This document shows, piece by piece, positions 45,749-60,201 of a stretch of 64,000 nucleotides of DNA. The translations under genes and the position numbers were made by a program. Where the stretch lies: the NCBI GenBank assembly GCA_041397625.1, contig JAWKWH010000003.1, forward strand, positions 478,246 to 542,245, written 5' to 3'. The notes below the pieces were generated by a model, which was given only the letters and a program-made list of their open reading frames with translations, was not told the origin of the DNA and made no database searches. Every line of letters starts with the position of its first letter. Position 1 is the stretch's first letter. The DNA is from JAWKWH01 sp041397625. Lineage in GTDB: Bacteria; Pseudomonadota; Alphaproteobacteria; Rhizobiales; Rhizobiaceae.

Positions 45749-45870
45749 ATGATGTCGGAGCCGTCGGGCAGACACGCCCGGCGGCCAGTCGAGCCCGAAA
45801 GGGCAGGGCCGCGTTGCCGGCCATGCATCAAATTTGTGGGGAACGGAGTTTCCCAGGCAAGGAGAACGGC

Positions 45871-50070
<4,200 letters not shown>

Positions 50071-50098
50071 CGGCGCGGCACGGCTGACTGGAAAGATC

Positions 50099-50127
50099 AA
50101 CCGCCGGGGCCCGCTCCGGCGGTTTTT
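50099..50127 (+). terminator. Intrinsic terminator after rpoC
   Basis: 9-bp stem AACCGCCGG / CCGGCGGTT with an 8-nt loop, ending in five U residues (50123-50127), 29 nt after the rpoC stop. A textbook Rho-independent terminator for the secE-rpoC transcript. Confidence 0.9.
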
Positions 50128-50151
50128 CGTTGCAGGGGCGTTGCCGGCGGC

Positions 50152-50436
50152 TCAGTCGGCGGCACCGAGCGTGACGATGGCGATCTCGCCTTCCAAAACG
50201 CCCTGATAGGCCGAGGCATGCGGTTCCTCGTCGGGCGCGCCATCGAGTTCGCCGATCTGATCGAGTTCCGCCTCGGCATAGCCCTCGCGCGCCAGGGCTT
50301 CGAGCGACCGGTGCACGGCGGTGTCGTCGTCGGGCGCGGTGATAAGCACGTGCACCCGCTCGGCGGGCGCATTTTTTCGCCGCCATGCCCGGCCGATGAT
50401 GATGTAGACCGGCACGTCCGGCGTGTTGTCGTTCAT
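50152..50436 (-). CDS. Small conserved-looking hypothetical protein
   Basis: Unrecognised protein of 94 residues on the strand opposite to its neighbours, between rpoC and rpsL. ATG at 50436 with GGAG about 8 nt upstream. The predicted chain is acidic, with a beta-strand start (VPVYIIIGRAWRRK), a VHVLITAPDDDTAVHRSLEA stretch and a C-terminal VLEGEIAIVTLGAAD, resembling a small alpha/beta domain. No signal peptide or membrane helix. Coding is supported by a proper ribosome site, normal codon composition and the lack of another gene here; function is unknown. Confidence 0.65.
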   Translation of the reverse strand: MNDNTPDVPVYIIIGRAWRRKNAPAERVHVLITAPDDDTAVHRSLEALAREGYAEAELDQIGELDGAPDEEPHASAYQGVLEGEIAIVTLGAAD

Positions 50437-50893
50437 GCCGATTCTCCATGGGCTCGCATCGTGCCGGCCTTGTCGCACGGAGGCGGCGTCAACGGCAACC
50501 GGAGCATGATATTTTGCGATCATTGCCGGATGCGGCGCGAAACAATCTTGCGCGCAAACGCCAAGCGACAGAAAGTGCAGCCGTTTTCAGCAACCGGGCT
50601 TGACGATGCCCGGGCAAATGAGTAAGTGACCGACGTCTGAGCCTATGTGAGGCTTTGTCTTTCAGGGCGTCCAACGCCCCGGATTTGGCCTCAAACAAGG
50701 TTCGTTCTGCGAACGATGACATCGCCGGTATGCATGAAGCGGGCAACCGTTTCCTCTGCTTATCTGTTCGGGCAGGACCGTGAAGCACGGTTGTCTGCCC
50801 CGAATTTTGTTGGAAATGGATGTCACGCATCGCATCCGGAACGACGCCCGACAGGGCTCGGAACACGAGATTGAATGCAAGGGGAAGGTTTGA
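50437..50893. other. rpsL upstream region
   Basis: 457 bp without a convincing gene. It contains a strong -35-like CTTGAC at 50599-50604, but the hexamer 17 nt downstream (GTAAGT/TAAGTG) is a poor -10, so the str-operon promoter is only tentatively placed. Several small hairpins follow in the leader: AGCCT/AGGCT (50640-50654), GGGCG/CGCCC (50665-50679) and TTCG/CGAA near 50700-50713. Leader-based control of the ribosomal operon is possible. Confidence 0.4.
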
Positions 50894-51265
50894 ATGCCTA
50901 CCGTCAACCAGCTGATCCGCAAGCCGCGCACCGCACCGGTCAAGCGCAACAAGGTTCCCGCCATGCAGCAGAACCCGCAGAAGCGGGGCGTGTGCACGCG
51001 CGTCTACACGACGACACCGAAGAAGCCGAACTCGGCGCTGCGCAAGGTGGCCAAAATCCGCCTGACCAACGGTTTCGAGGTGATCGGCTACATTCCCGGT
51101 GAGGGTCACAACCTGCAGGAACACTCCGTGGTGATGATCCGCGGCGGCCGCGTCAAGGATCTTCCGGGCGTGCGCTATCACATCATCCGCGGCGTGCTCG
51201 ACACCCAAGGCGTAAAAGACCGCAAGCAGCGCCGCTCCAAATACGGCGCCAAGCGTCCGAAGTAA
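50894..51265 (+). CDS. rpsL: 30S ribosomal protein S12
   Basis: S12 of 123 residues, part of the decoding centre. The accuracy-loop sequences TTTPKKPNSALRKVAK and GGRVKDLPGVRYHIIRG are wild type, with Lys43 and Lys88 at the streptomycin-sensitivity positions. First gene of the str-S10-spc ribosomal run. Confidence 0.99.
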   Translation: MPTVNQLIRKPRTAPVKRNKVPAMQQNPQKRGVCTRVYTTTPKKPNSALRKVAKIRLTNGFEVIGYIPGEGHNLQEHSVVMIRGGRVKDLPGVRYHIIRGVLDTQGVKDRKQRRSKYGAKRPK

Positions 51266-51333
51266 GGAACCCCCGCTTCGGCGCTTTTTTCATTCAGGCG
51301 CCGGGCGACCGACAAGGTTGAGAGACGAAAGAC

Positions 51334-51804
51334 ATGTCCCGACGTCACAGAGCAGAAAAGCGCGAGATCAATCCCGATCCCAAGTTCGGCGATCAGGTGA
51401 TCACCAAATTCATGAACGCCATCATGCTCGACGGCAAGAAGTCCGTCGCCGAGCGCATCGTTTATGGCGCGCTTGACCAGGTCGAGGCCAAGGCCAAGGC
51501 CGAGCCGCTGGCGCTGTTTCACCAGGCGCTGGAAAACGTTTCGCCGCATGTCGAGGTGCGCTCGCGCCGCGTCGGCGGCGCCACCTACCAGGTGCCCGTC
51601 GAGGTCAGGACCGAGCGCCGTCAGGCGCTGGCGATCCGCTGGCTGATCAATGCCGCGCGCGGCCGCAACGAGACCACGATGGTCGACCGCCTGTCGGGCG
51701 AGCTGCTCGACGCGGCCAACAACCGCGGCACCGCGGTCAAGAAGCGCGAAGACACCCACCGGATGGCCGAGGCCAACCGGGCGTTCTCGCACTATCGCTG
51801 GTAA
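51334..51804 (+). CDS. rpsG: 30S ribosomal protein S7
   Basis: S7 of 156 residues, nucleates the 3' domain of 16S rRNA and lines the exit site. N-terminal SRRHRAEKREINPDPKFGDQ and C-terminal EDTHRMAEANRAFSHYRW are family landmarks. In E. coli S7 represses the str operon by binding the rpsL-rpsG gap; the 68-nt gap here (51266-51333) has a CGC-UUCG-GCG mini-hairpin and a U-run (51279-51290) that could take part. Confidence 0.98.
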   Translation: MSRRHRAEKREINPDPKFGDQVITKFMNAIMLDGKKSVAERIVYGALDQVEAKAKAEPLALFHQALENVSPHVEVRSRRVGGATYQVPVEVRTERRQALAIRWLINAARGRNETTMVDRLSGELLDAANNRGTAVKKREDTHRMAEANRAFSHYRW

Positions 51805-51843
51805 CCGGACGTTCGTTCGCTAAAGATTCTGAAGGCAACCACC

Positions 51844-53934
<2,091 letters not shown>

Positions 53935-54000
53935 GGCGCTGCTAACCGATTGAGATGAATTCGCCCCGCGGGGCACAGAAACGATAGATGGAGAGGTCCC

Positions 54001-55176
54001 ATGGCTAAGGGAAAATTTGAGCGCAACAAGCCGCATGTTAACATTGGCACGATTGGTCACGTTGACCATGGCAAGACGAGTTTGACGGCTGCGATCACGA
54101 AGTATTTCGGCGAGTTCAAGGCCTATGACCAGATTGACGCTGCTCCGGAGGAGAAGGCGCGTGGGATCACCATTTCGACGGCGCATGTTGAGTATGAGAC
54201 GGATGCGCGCCACTACGCCCATGTCGACTGCCCGGGCCATGCCGACTATGTGAAGAACATGATCACGGGTGCGGCGCAGATGGACGGCGCGATCCTGGTT
54301 GTGAGTGCTGCGGACGGTCCGATGCCGCAGACGCGCGAGCACATTCTGCTTGCCCGCCAGGTTGGCGTTCCGGCACTTGTTGTGTTCATGAACAAGGTCG
54401 ACCAGGTTGACGACGAGGAGTTGCTGGAGCTTGTCGAGCTTGAGGTTCGCGAGCTTCTGTCGACCTACGAGTTTCCGGGCGACGACATTCCGATCGTGAA
54501 GGGTTCGGCGCTTGTTGCGCTTGAGGATGGCGACAAGGCGATCGGCGAGGATGCGGTTCGCGCGCTGATGGCTGCGGTTGACGCCTACATTCCGACGCCG
54601 GAGCGTCCGGTCGACCAGCCGTTCCTGATGCCGATCGAGGACGTGTTCTCGATCTCGGGCCGCGGCACGGTTGTGACGGGTCGCGTGGAGCGCGGCGTGA
54701 TCAATGTCGGCGACGAGATCGAGATTGTCGGCATCCGTCCGACGTCGAAGACGACGTGCACGGGGGTGGAGATGTTCCGCAAGCTCCTGGACCAGGGCCA
54801 GGCGGGCGACAATATCGGCGCCTTGTTGCGCGGTGTCGACCGCGACGGGGTGGAGCGCGGGCAGGTTCTGTGCAAGCCGGGTTCGGTGACCCCGCACACC
54901 AAGTTCAAGGCGGAAGCCTATATCCTGACGAAGGAGGAGGGCGGCCGGCACACGCCGTTCTTCACCAACTACCGTCCGCAGTTCTACTTCCGCACCACCG
55001 ACGTGACCGGCGTGGTCACGCTGCCGTCGGGCACGGAGATGGTGATGCCGGGCGACAATGTGACGGTCGATGTCGAGCTGATCGTGCCGATCGCCATGGA
55101 GGAGAAGCTGCGCTTCGCCATCCGCGAGGGCGGCCGTACCGTCGGCGCAGGCATCGTCGCATCCATAACGGAATGA
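54001..55176 (+). CDS. tuf: Elongation factor Tu
   Basis: EF-Tu of 391 residues, the GTPase that carries aminoacyl-tRNA to the ribosome. G1 GHVDHGKTSLTAAITKYFG, G3 DCPGHADYVKNMITGAAQMD, G4 NKVDQVDDEELLELV, then domains 2 and 3 ending in GGRTVGAGIVASITE. Codon use is uneven: the first 890 or so bases are rich in GTT, CTT, GCT and GGT, unlike fusA and the ribosomal genes, while the last 280 bases return to the C-ending style of the neighbours. Alphaproteobacteria often carry two tuf genes kept alike by gene conversion, which could leave such a mosaic. A second copy is not in this window. Confidence 0.99.
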   Translation: MAKGKFERNKPHVNIGTIGHVDHGKTSLTAAITKYFGEFKAYDQIDAAPEEKARGITISTAHVEYETDARHYAHVDCPGHADYVKNMITGAAQMDGAILVVSAADGPMPQTREHILLARQVGVPALVVFMNKVDQVDDEELLELVELEVRELLSTYEFPGDDIPIVKGSALVALEDGDKAIGEDAVRALMAAVDAYIPTPERPVDQPFLMPIEDVFSISGRGTVVTGRVERGVINVGDEIEIVGIRPTSKTTCTGVEMFRKLLDQGQAGDNIGALLRGVDRDGVERGQVLCKPGSVTPHTKFKAEAYILTKEEGGRHTPFFTNYRPQFYFRTTDVTGVVTLPSGTEMVMPGDNVTVDVELIVPIAMEEKLRFAIREGGRTVGAGIVASITE

Positions 55177-55192
55177 ACCCAGAAGGCTCTGA

Positions 55193-55219
55193 CGCGGGCG
55201 CCTGAGAGAAGCGCCCGCG
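55193..55219 (+). promoter_or_regulatory. Hairpin between tuf and rpsJ
   Basis: Perfect 9-bp stem CGCGGGCGC / GCGCCCGCG with a 9-nt loop, 17 nt after the tuf stop and 20 nt before the rpsJ ATG. No U-run follows, so processing or translational control is likelier than termination. Confidence 0.5.
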
Positions 55220-55238
55220 CGGAACAAGGAACAATCGC

Positions 55239-55547
55239 ATGAACGGACAGAATATCCGCATCCGCCTCAAGGCGTTTGATCACCGGGTGCTCGATGCGTC
55301 GACCAAGGAAATCGTGTCGACGGCCAAGCGCACCGGCGCGAATGTCCGCGGACCCATTCCGCTGCCGACGCGGATCGAGAAGTTCACGGTCAACCGCTCG
55401 CCGCACATCGACAAGAAAAGCCGCGAGCAGTTCGAGATGCGTACGCACAAGCGGCTGCTCGATATCGTCGATCCGACCCCGCAGACCGTCGACGCTCTGA
55501 TGAAGCTCGACCTTGCGGCCGGCGTGGACGTGGAAATCAAGCTCTAG
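55239..55547 (+). CDS. rpsJ: 30S ribosomal protein S10
   Basis: S10 (NusE) of 102 residues, ribosomal protein and transcription antitermination partner of NusG/NusB. Landmarks: NIRIRLKAFDHRVLDASTKE, VRGPIPLPTRIEKFTVNRSP, SREQFEMRTHKRLLDIVDPT. First gene of the S10-type cluster, joined to str without a terminator. Confidence 0.99.
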   Translation: MNGQNIRIRLKAFDHRVLDASTKEIVSTAKRTGANVRGPIPLPTRIEKFTVNRSPHIDKKSREQFEMRTHKRLLDIVDPTPQTVDALMKLDLAAGVDVEIKL

Positions 55548-55562
55548 GGTGCGGATGAGAAG

Positions 55563-55592
55563 GAGCGCGCGGCGCAAGCGGCCGGCGCGCTC
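55563..55592 (+). promoter_or_regulatory. Hairpin between rpsJ and rplC
   Basis: 8-bp stem GAGCGCGC / GCGCGCTC enclosing a GC-rich loop that can extend the pairing, in the 66-bp gap after rpsJ. In the E. coli S10 operon the leader binds L4; here the hairpin sits one gene later, so any such role is unproven. Confidence 0.45.
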
Positions 55593-55613
55593 TAACCAGA
55601 GGAAATCGAACCG

Positions 55614-56378
55614 ATGCGTTCAGGTGTAATTGCTCAGAAAGTCGGGATGACCCGGGTCTACAACGACGCCGGCGAACATGTGCCCGTGACGGTTCTGAAG
55701 ATGGAAAACTGCCAGGTCGTGGCGCAGCGCACCGAGGAGAAGAACGGCTATACGGCGGTTCAGCTCGGCGTTGGCCTGGCCAAGGTGAAGAACACGTCGA
55801 AGGCGCTGCGCGGCCATTTCGCCTCAGCGTCGGTGGAGCCGAAGGCGAAGCTTGCCGAGTTCCGCGTGTCGCCCGACAACATGCTCGACGTCGGCGCCGA
55901 GATCACCGCCGAGCACTTCGTGCCGGGTCAGAAGGTCGACGTTACCGGCACGACGGTGGGCAAGGGCTTCCAGGGTGTGATGAAGCGCCACAATTTCGGT
56001 GGCGGTCGCGCGACGCACGGCAACTCGATCTCGCACCGCTCGCATGGTTCGACCGGCCAGCGCCAGGACCCCGGCAAGGTGTTCAAGGGCAAGAAGATGG
56101 CCGGCCACATGGGCCATACCCGCGTAACCACGCAGAACATCGAGGTGGTTTCGACCGACGTCGATCGCGGCCTCATTCTGCTGCGCGGCGCGGTGCCGGG
56201 CTCCAAGGGCGCCTGGATCCTGATCAAGGACGCCGTCAAGGCGATCCTGCCGGATGCGGCGCCGAAGCCCGGCGCGGTGCGTGCCGCCGCCAAGCCGGCC
56301 AAGGAAGAAGCCGCGCCGGCACCGGCCGAAACGCCGGCCGAAGACACTGCCGCCCAAGCGGGCGAGGGAGCCGAGTAA
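55614..56378 (+). CDS. rplC: 50S ribosomal protein L3 with Ala/Pro/Glu-rich C-terminal tail
   Basis: L3 of 254 residues, early assembly protein near the peptidyl-transferase centre. Core landmarks: VGMTRVYNDAGEHVPVTVLK, NFGGGRATHGNSISHRSHGS with TGQRQDPGKVFKGKKMAGHMG carrying the methylated-Gln region. After about residue 213 there is a 40-residue low-complexity tail rich in Ala, Pro and Glu that bacterial L3 of about 210 residues lacks. Similar tails occur in Rhizobiales. The stop shares one base with the rplD start. Confidence 0.98.
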   Translation: MRSGVIAQKVGMTRVYNDAGEHVPVTVLKMENCQVVAQRTEEKNGYTAVQLGVGLAKVKNTSKALRGHFASASVEPKAKLAEFRVSPDNMLDVGAEITAEHFVPGQKVDVTGTTVGKGFQGVMKRHNFGGGRATHGNSISHRSHGSTGQRQDPGKVFKGKKMAGHMGHTRVTTQNIEVVSTDVDRGLILLRGAVPGSKGAWILIKDAVKAILPDAAPKPGAVRAAAKPAKEEAAPAPAETPAEDTAAQAGEGAE

Positions 56379-56998
56379 TGGATATCGAGATTGTGACCCT
56401 CGCCGGCAAGAGCGCCGGCAAACTGAAGGTATCGGACGAGATTTTCGGCCTCGATCCGCGCGAGGACATCCTCCAGCGGGTGGTGCGCTGGCAGCTTGCC
56501 AAGAAGCAGCAGGGCACCCACAAGGCCAAGGGCCGCGCCGAGATCTCCCGTACCGGCGCCAAGATGTACCGCCAGAAGGGCACCGGCCGCGCCCGGCATC
56601 ATTCGGCGCGCGCGCCGCAGTTCCGCGGCGGCGGCAAGGCGCACGGCCCGGTTGCCCGCGACCACGCGGTCGACCTGCCGAAGAAGGTCCGCGCGCTCGG
56701 CCTGAAGCATGCGCTGTCGGCCAAGGCCAAGGCAGCCGAGCTGATCGTCATCGACGAGCTTGCCGCCAGGGATGCCAAGACCAAGGCGCTGGCCGGCCAG
56801 CTTTCCAAGCTCGGTCTCGACAATGTGCTGCTGATCGGCGGCGCCGAGCTCGACCGGAATTTCCGCCTGGCCGCGTCGAACATCCCGCATGTGGACGTCC
56901 TGCCGGTTCAGGGCATCAACGTTTACGACATTCTGCGCCGCGGCAAGCTGGTCTTGTCCAAGGCTGCGGTCGAGGCTCTGGAGGAGCGGTTCAAATGA
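56378..56998 (+). CDS. rplD: 50S ribosomal protein L4
   Basis: L4 of 206 residues, lines the exit tunnel and usually autoregulates the S10 operon. The long tunnel loop is readable as ISRTGAKMYRQKGTGRARHH, then SARAPQFRGGGKAHGP. The C-terminal SKAAVEALEERFK is typical. The start overlaps the rplC stop (TAATG), and its stop overlaps the rplW start. Confidence 0.98.
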   Translation: MDIEIVTLAGKSAGKLKVSDEIFGLDPREDILQRVVRWQLAKKQQGTHKAKGRAEISRTGAKMYRQKGTGRARHHSARAPQFRGGGKAHGPVARDHAVDLPKKVRALGLKHALSAKAKAAELIVIDELAARDAKTKALAGQLSKLGLDNVLLIGGAELDRNFRLAASNIPHVDVLPVQGINVYDILRRGKLVLSKAAVEALEERFK

Positions 56999-57288
56999 CT
57001 GATCTTCGCCACTATGACGTGATCGTCAGCCCGGCGATCACCGAGAAGTCGACCATGGCGTCGGAATCAAACCAGGTGGTTTTCAACGTTGCCCGCACGG
57101 CAACCAAGCCGGAGATCAAGGCGGCCGTCGAGGCTCTGTTCTCCGTCAAGGTCACGTCGGTCAACACGCTGGTGCGCAAGGGCAAGGTCAAGCGCTTCCG
57201 CGGCAGGATCGGCCGGCAGAGCGATGTGAAGAAGGCGATTGTGACGCTGGCGGAAGGCCAGTCGATCGACATCGCCACGGGTCTCTAG
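56995..57288 (+). CDS. rplW: 50S ribosomal protein L23
   Basis: L23 of 97 residues at the tunnel exit, docking site for trigger factor and SRP. YDVIVSPAITEKSTMASESN and VKVTSVNTLVRKGKVKRFRG are the family landmarks. The ATG at 56995 overlaps the rplD stop. Confidence 0.98.
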   Translation: MTDLRHYDVIVSPAITEKSTMASESNQVVFNVARTATKPEIKAAVEALFSVKVTSVNTLVRKGKVKRFRGRIGRQSDVKKAIVTLAEGQSIDIATGL

Positions 57289-57306
57289 GGGGCTTGGTGT
57301 AGTACG

Positions 57307-58140
57307 ATGGCACTGAAGAAATTCAATCCGACGACGCCCGGCCAGCGCCAGCTGGTCCTCGTCGATCGTTCGCATCTCTACAAGGGCAAGCCGATCAAGG
57401 GTTTGACCGAGGGACTGAACTCGAAGGGCGGTCGCAACAATCTCGGCCGGATCACCACCCGCTTCCGTGGCGGCGGCCACAAGCGCAGCTATCGCGTGAT
57501 CGATTTCAAGCGGCGCAAGTTCGACATGAACGCGACGGTGGAACGGCTCGAATACGATCCGAACCGCACCGCGTTCATCGCGCTGATCCGCTACGAGGAC
57601 GGCGAACTGTCCTACATCATCGCGCCGCAGCGCCTGTCGGTGGGCGACAATGTCGTTGCCGGCAGAAGCGTCGACGTCAAGCCGGGCAACGCGATGCCGC
57701 TGTCGTCGATGCCGGTGGGCACGATCATCCACAATGTCGAGCTGAAGCCCGAGAAGGGCGGCCAGATCGCCCGTTCGGCGGGCACCTACGCGCAGCTCGT
57801 CGGCCGTGACCAGGGCATGGCGATCCTGCGCCTGAACTCGGGCGAGCAGCGACTGGTGCCCGGCGCCTGCATGGCGACCGTCGGCGCGGTGTCGAACTCC
57901 GACCACGGAAACATCTCGCTCGGCAAGGCGGGGCGCAAGCGCTGGATGGGCAAGCGCCCGCACAATCGCGGCGTGACCATGAACCCCGTCGACCATCCGC
58001 ATGGCGGCGGCGAGGGCCGCACCTCGGGCGGCCGCAACCCGGTCACGCCGTGGGGCAAGCCGACCAAGGGCAAGCGTACCCGGTCCAACAAGACCACCGA
58101 CAAGTTCATCATGCGCTCGCGCCATCAGCGCAAGAAGTAG
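57307..58140 (+). CDS. rplB: 50S ribosomal protein L2
   Basis: L2 of 277 residues, needed for subunit joining and peptidyl-transfer. Landmarks: FNPTTPGQRQLVLVDRSHLY, GRNNLGRITTRFRGGGHKRS, and the universally conserved MNPVDHPHGGGEGRTSGGRN with its active-centre histidine. Length is normal. Confidence 0.99.
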   Translation: MALKKFNPTTPGQRQLVLVDRSHLYKGKPIKGLTEGLNSKGGRNNLGRITTRFRGGGHKRSYRVIDFKRRKFDMNATVERLEYDPNRTAFIALIRYEDGELSYIIAPQRLSVGDNVVAGRSVDVKPGNAMPLSSMPVGTIIHNVELKPEKGGQIARSAGTYAQLVGRDQGMAILRLNSGEQRLVPGACMATVGAVSNSDHGNISLGKAGRKRWMGKRPHNRGVTMNPVDHPHGGGEGRTSGGRNPVTPWGKPTKGKRTRSNKTTDKFIMRSRHQRKK

Positions 58141-58157
58141 GAAAGAGGCAAGGACAA

Positions 58158-58436
58158 GTGACACGCTCAGTCTGGAAAGGCCCGTTCGTCGACGGCTATC
58201 TGCTGAAGAAGGCCGAGAAGGTGCGCGAGGGCGGCCGCAACGAGGTTATCAAGATGTGGAGCCGCCGCTCCACCATCCTGCCTCAGTTCGTCGGCCTGAC
58301 CTTCGGCGTCTACAACGGCCACAAACACATCCCTGTCTCGGTTACCGAGGACATGGTCGGCCATAAGTTCGGCGAATTCGCGCCGACGCGGACCTATTAC
58401 GGTCACGGCGCCGACAAGAAGGCCAGGAGAAAGTAA
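58158..58436 (+). CDS. rpsS: 30S ribosomal protein S19
   Basis: S19 of 92 residues, 30S head protein. It starts at GTG (58158) with AGGACAA before it; this gives the family N-terminus (V/M)TRSVWKGPFVDGYLLKKAE. An open frame reaching further upstream reads the end of rplB in another frame. C-terminal GEFAPTRTYYGHGADKKARR is typical. Confidence 0.98.
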   Translation: MTRSVWKGPFVDGYLLKKAEKVREGGRNEVIKMWSRRSTILPQFVGLTFGVYNGHKHIPVSVTEDMVGHKFGEFAPTRTYYGHGADKKARRK

Positions 58437-58437
58437 G

Positions 58438-58827
58438 ATGGGCAAGGCCAAAGCTCCACGCCGGCTTGCTGACAACGAGGCGCGCGCCGTTCTGCGCACG
58501 ATCCGCATCAGCCCGCAGAAGCTCAACCTGGTGGCCGCGCTGATCCGCGGCAAGAAGGTCTCGGCGGCGCTCGCCGATCTCGAGTTTTCGCGCAAGCGCA
58601 TCGCCGGCACCGTCAAGAAGACGCTGGAATCGGCGATCGCCAACGCCGAGAACAACCACGATCTCGACGTCGACGCGCTGGTGGTGGCGGAAGCCTATGT
58701 CGGCAAGTCGATCACCATGAAGCGCTTCATGGCGCGCGGCCGCGGCCGCGCCAGCCGCATCGAGAAGCCGTTCTCCAATCTGACGATCATCGTGCGTGAA
58801 GTCGAAGCACAAGAGGAGGCCGCCTGA
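58438..58827 (+). CDS. rplV: 50S ribosomal protein L22
   Basis: L22 of 129 residues. Its long hairpin lines the exit tunnel; the tip is readable as KRFMARGRGRASRIEKPFSN. ILRTIRISPQKLNLVA-type N-terminus (RTIRISPQKLNLVAALIRGK) is present. It starts one base after the rpsS stop and its stop overlaps the rpsC start. Confidence 0.98.
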   Translation: MGKAKAPRRLADNEARAVLRTIRISPQKLNLVAALIRGKKVSAALADLEFSRKRIAGTVKKTLESAIANAENNHDLDVDALVVAEAYVGKSITMKRFMARGRGRASRIEKPFSNLTIIVREVEAQEEAA

Positions 58828-59528
58828 TGGGCCAGAAAGTCAATCCGATCGGCCTTCGCCTCGGCATCAACCGCACGTGGGATTCGCGCTGGTTCGCCAA
58901 TTCGGGCGAATATGGCCGGCTGCTGCACGAGGATCTGGAGATTCGCAAATATCTCGAGAAGGAACTCAAGCAGGCCGCGATCTCCAAGATCGTCATCGAG
59001 CGTCCCCACAAGAAGTGCCGGGTGACGATCCATTCGGCGCGTCCGGGCCTGATCATCGGCAAGAAGGGCGCCGATATCGAGCGCCTGCGCAAGAAGCTGA
59101 CCGAGATGACCGGCGTCGACACCCATCTGAACATCGTCGAGGTGCGCAAGCCCGAGACCGATGCGACGCTGGTGGCCCAGTCGATCGCCCAGCAGCTCGA
59201 GCGCCGCATTGCATTCCGCCGGGCGATGAAGCGGGCGGTGCAGTCGGCGGTCCGGCTCGGCGCCGAGGGCATCCGCATCAATTGCGGCGGGCGCCTGGGC
59301 GGCGCGGAGATCGCGCGCATGGAGTGGTATCGCGAAGGCCGCGTGCCGCTGCACACGCTGCGCGCCGACGTCGACTACGGTACCGCCGAGGCCAAGACAG
59401 CCTACGGTATCTGCGGTGTCAAGGTATGGATCTTCAAGGGCGAAATCCTCGAGCACGACCCGCTTGCTTCCGAGCGCAGGGCGATCGAGGGCGACCAGCC
59501 GGGCGGCCGTCGCCGCGAGAACGCCTGA
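58827..59528 (+). CDS. rpsC: 30S ribosomal protein S3
   Basis: S3 of 233 residues at the mRNA entry. GQKVNPIGLRLGINRTWDSR N-terminus, KH motif SARPGLIIGKKGADIERLRK, and INCGGRLGGAEIARMEWYRE. The ATG at 58827 overlaps the rplV TGA. Confidence 0.98.
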   Translation: MGQKVNPIGLRLGINRTWDSRWFANSGEYGRLLHEDLEIRKYLEKELKQAAISKIVIERPHKKCRVTIHSARPGLIIGKKGADIERLRKKLTEMTGVDTHLNIVEVRKPETDATLVAQSIAQQLERRIAFRRAMKRAVQSAVRLGAEGIRINCGGRLGGAEIARMEWYREGRVPLHTLRADVDYGTAEAKTAYGICGVKVWIFKGEILEHDPLASERRAIEGDQPGGRRRENA

Positions 59529-59565
59529 GCGGCGACGGCGAAGAGAGAATTTGGAGTAGATTGAC

Positions 59566-59979
59566 ATGCTGCAGCCCAAGCGCACGAAGTTCCGCAAGCA
59601 GTTCAAGGGTCGCATCCATGGCGCGGCCAAGGGCGGCACGATCCTGAACTTCGGTTCCTACGGCCTCAAGGCGGTCGAGCCGGAGCGGGTCACCGCGCGG
59701 CAGATCGAGGCGGCGCGTCGCGCGATCACACGCCACATGAAGCGCCAGGGCCGCGTGTGGATCCGGGTGTTTCCCGATGTGCCGGTGACCTCGAAGCCGA
59801 CCGAAGTCCGCATGGGCAAGGGCAAGGGCTCGGTGGATTACTGGGCCGCGCGGGTGAAGCCCGGCCGCATCGTGTTCGAGATCGACGGCGTCAACGAGGA
59901 GACGGCGCGCGAGGCGCTGCGTCTCGGCGCCGCCAAGCTTCCGATCAAGACGCGCTTTGTCCAGCGCATTGGCGAGTAG
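59566..59979 (+). CDS. rplP: 50S ribosomal protein L16
   Basis: L16 of 137 residues, near the A-site. MLQPKRTKFRKQFKGRIHGA and EVRMGKGKGSVDYWAARVKP are landmarks, the latter around the arginine that is hydroxylated in some bacteria. It is 37 bp after rpsC and 11 bp before rpmC. Confidence 0.98.
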   Translation: MLQPKRTKFRKQFKGRIHGAAKGGTILNFGSYGLKAVEPERVTARQIEAARRAITRHMKRQGRVWIRVFPDVPVTSKPTEVRMGKGKGSVDYWAARVKPGRIVFEIDGVNEETAREALRLGAAKLPIKTRFVQRIGE

Positions 59980-59990
59980 GAGTGGCTGCG

Positions 59991-60191
59991 ATGAAAGCCG
60001 AGGATGTGCGGGCGATGAGCCCCGACCAACTGAACGACGAACTGGCGAAGCTGAAGAAGGAGCAGTTCAACCTGCGCTTCCAGAAGGCGACCGGCCAGTT
60101 GGAGAAGACTGCGCGCGTGAAGGCGGTTCGCCGCGACATTGCCCGCATCAAGACGATCGCCGCCCGGAAGGCGGCCGAGAAGAAGGCGTAA
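59991..60191 (+). CDS. rpmC: 50S ribosomal protein L29
   Basis: L29 of 66 residues, tunnel-exit protein. ATG at 59991; sequence KAEDVRAMSPDQLNDELAKL then FNLRFQKATGQLEKTARVKA is the two-helix family pattern. An open frame running upstream overlaps rplP out of frame and is not used. Confidence 0.97.
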   Translation: MKAEDVRAMSPDQLNDELAKLKKEQFNLRFQKATGQLEKTARVKAVRRDIARIKTIAARKAAEKKA

Positions 60192-60201
60192 GGAACAGAC
60201 A

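Noticed and set aside
50599..50628. CTTGAC with a -10 as the rpsL promoter
   Set aside because: The -35 is good but the -10 candidates (GTAAGT or TAAGTG) match the consensus poorly, so I did not list it as a confident promoter.
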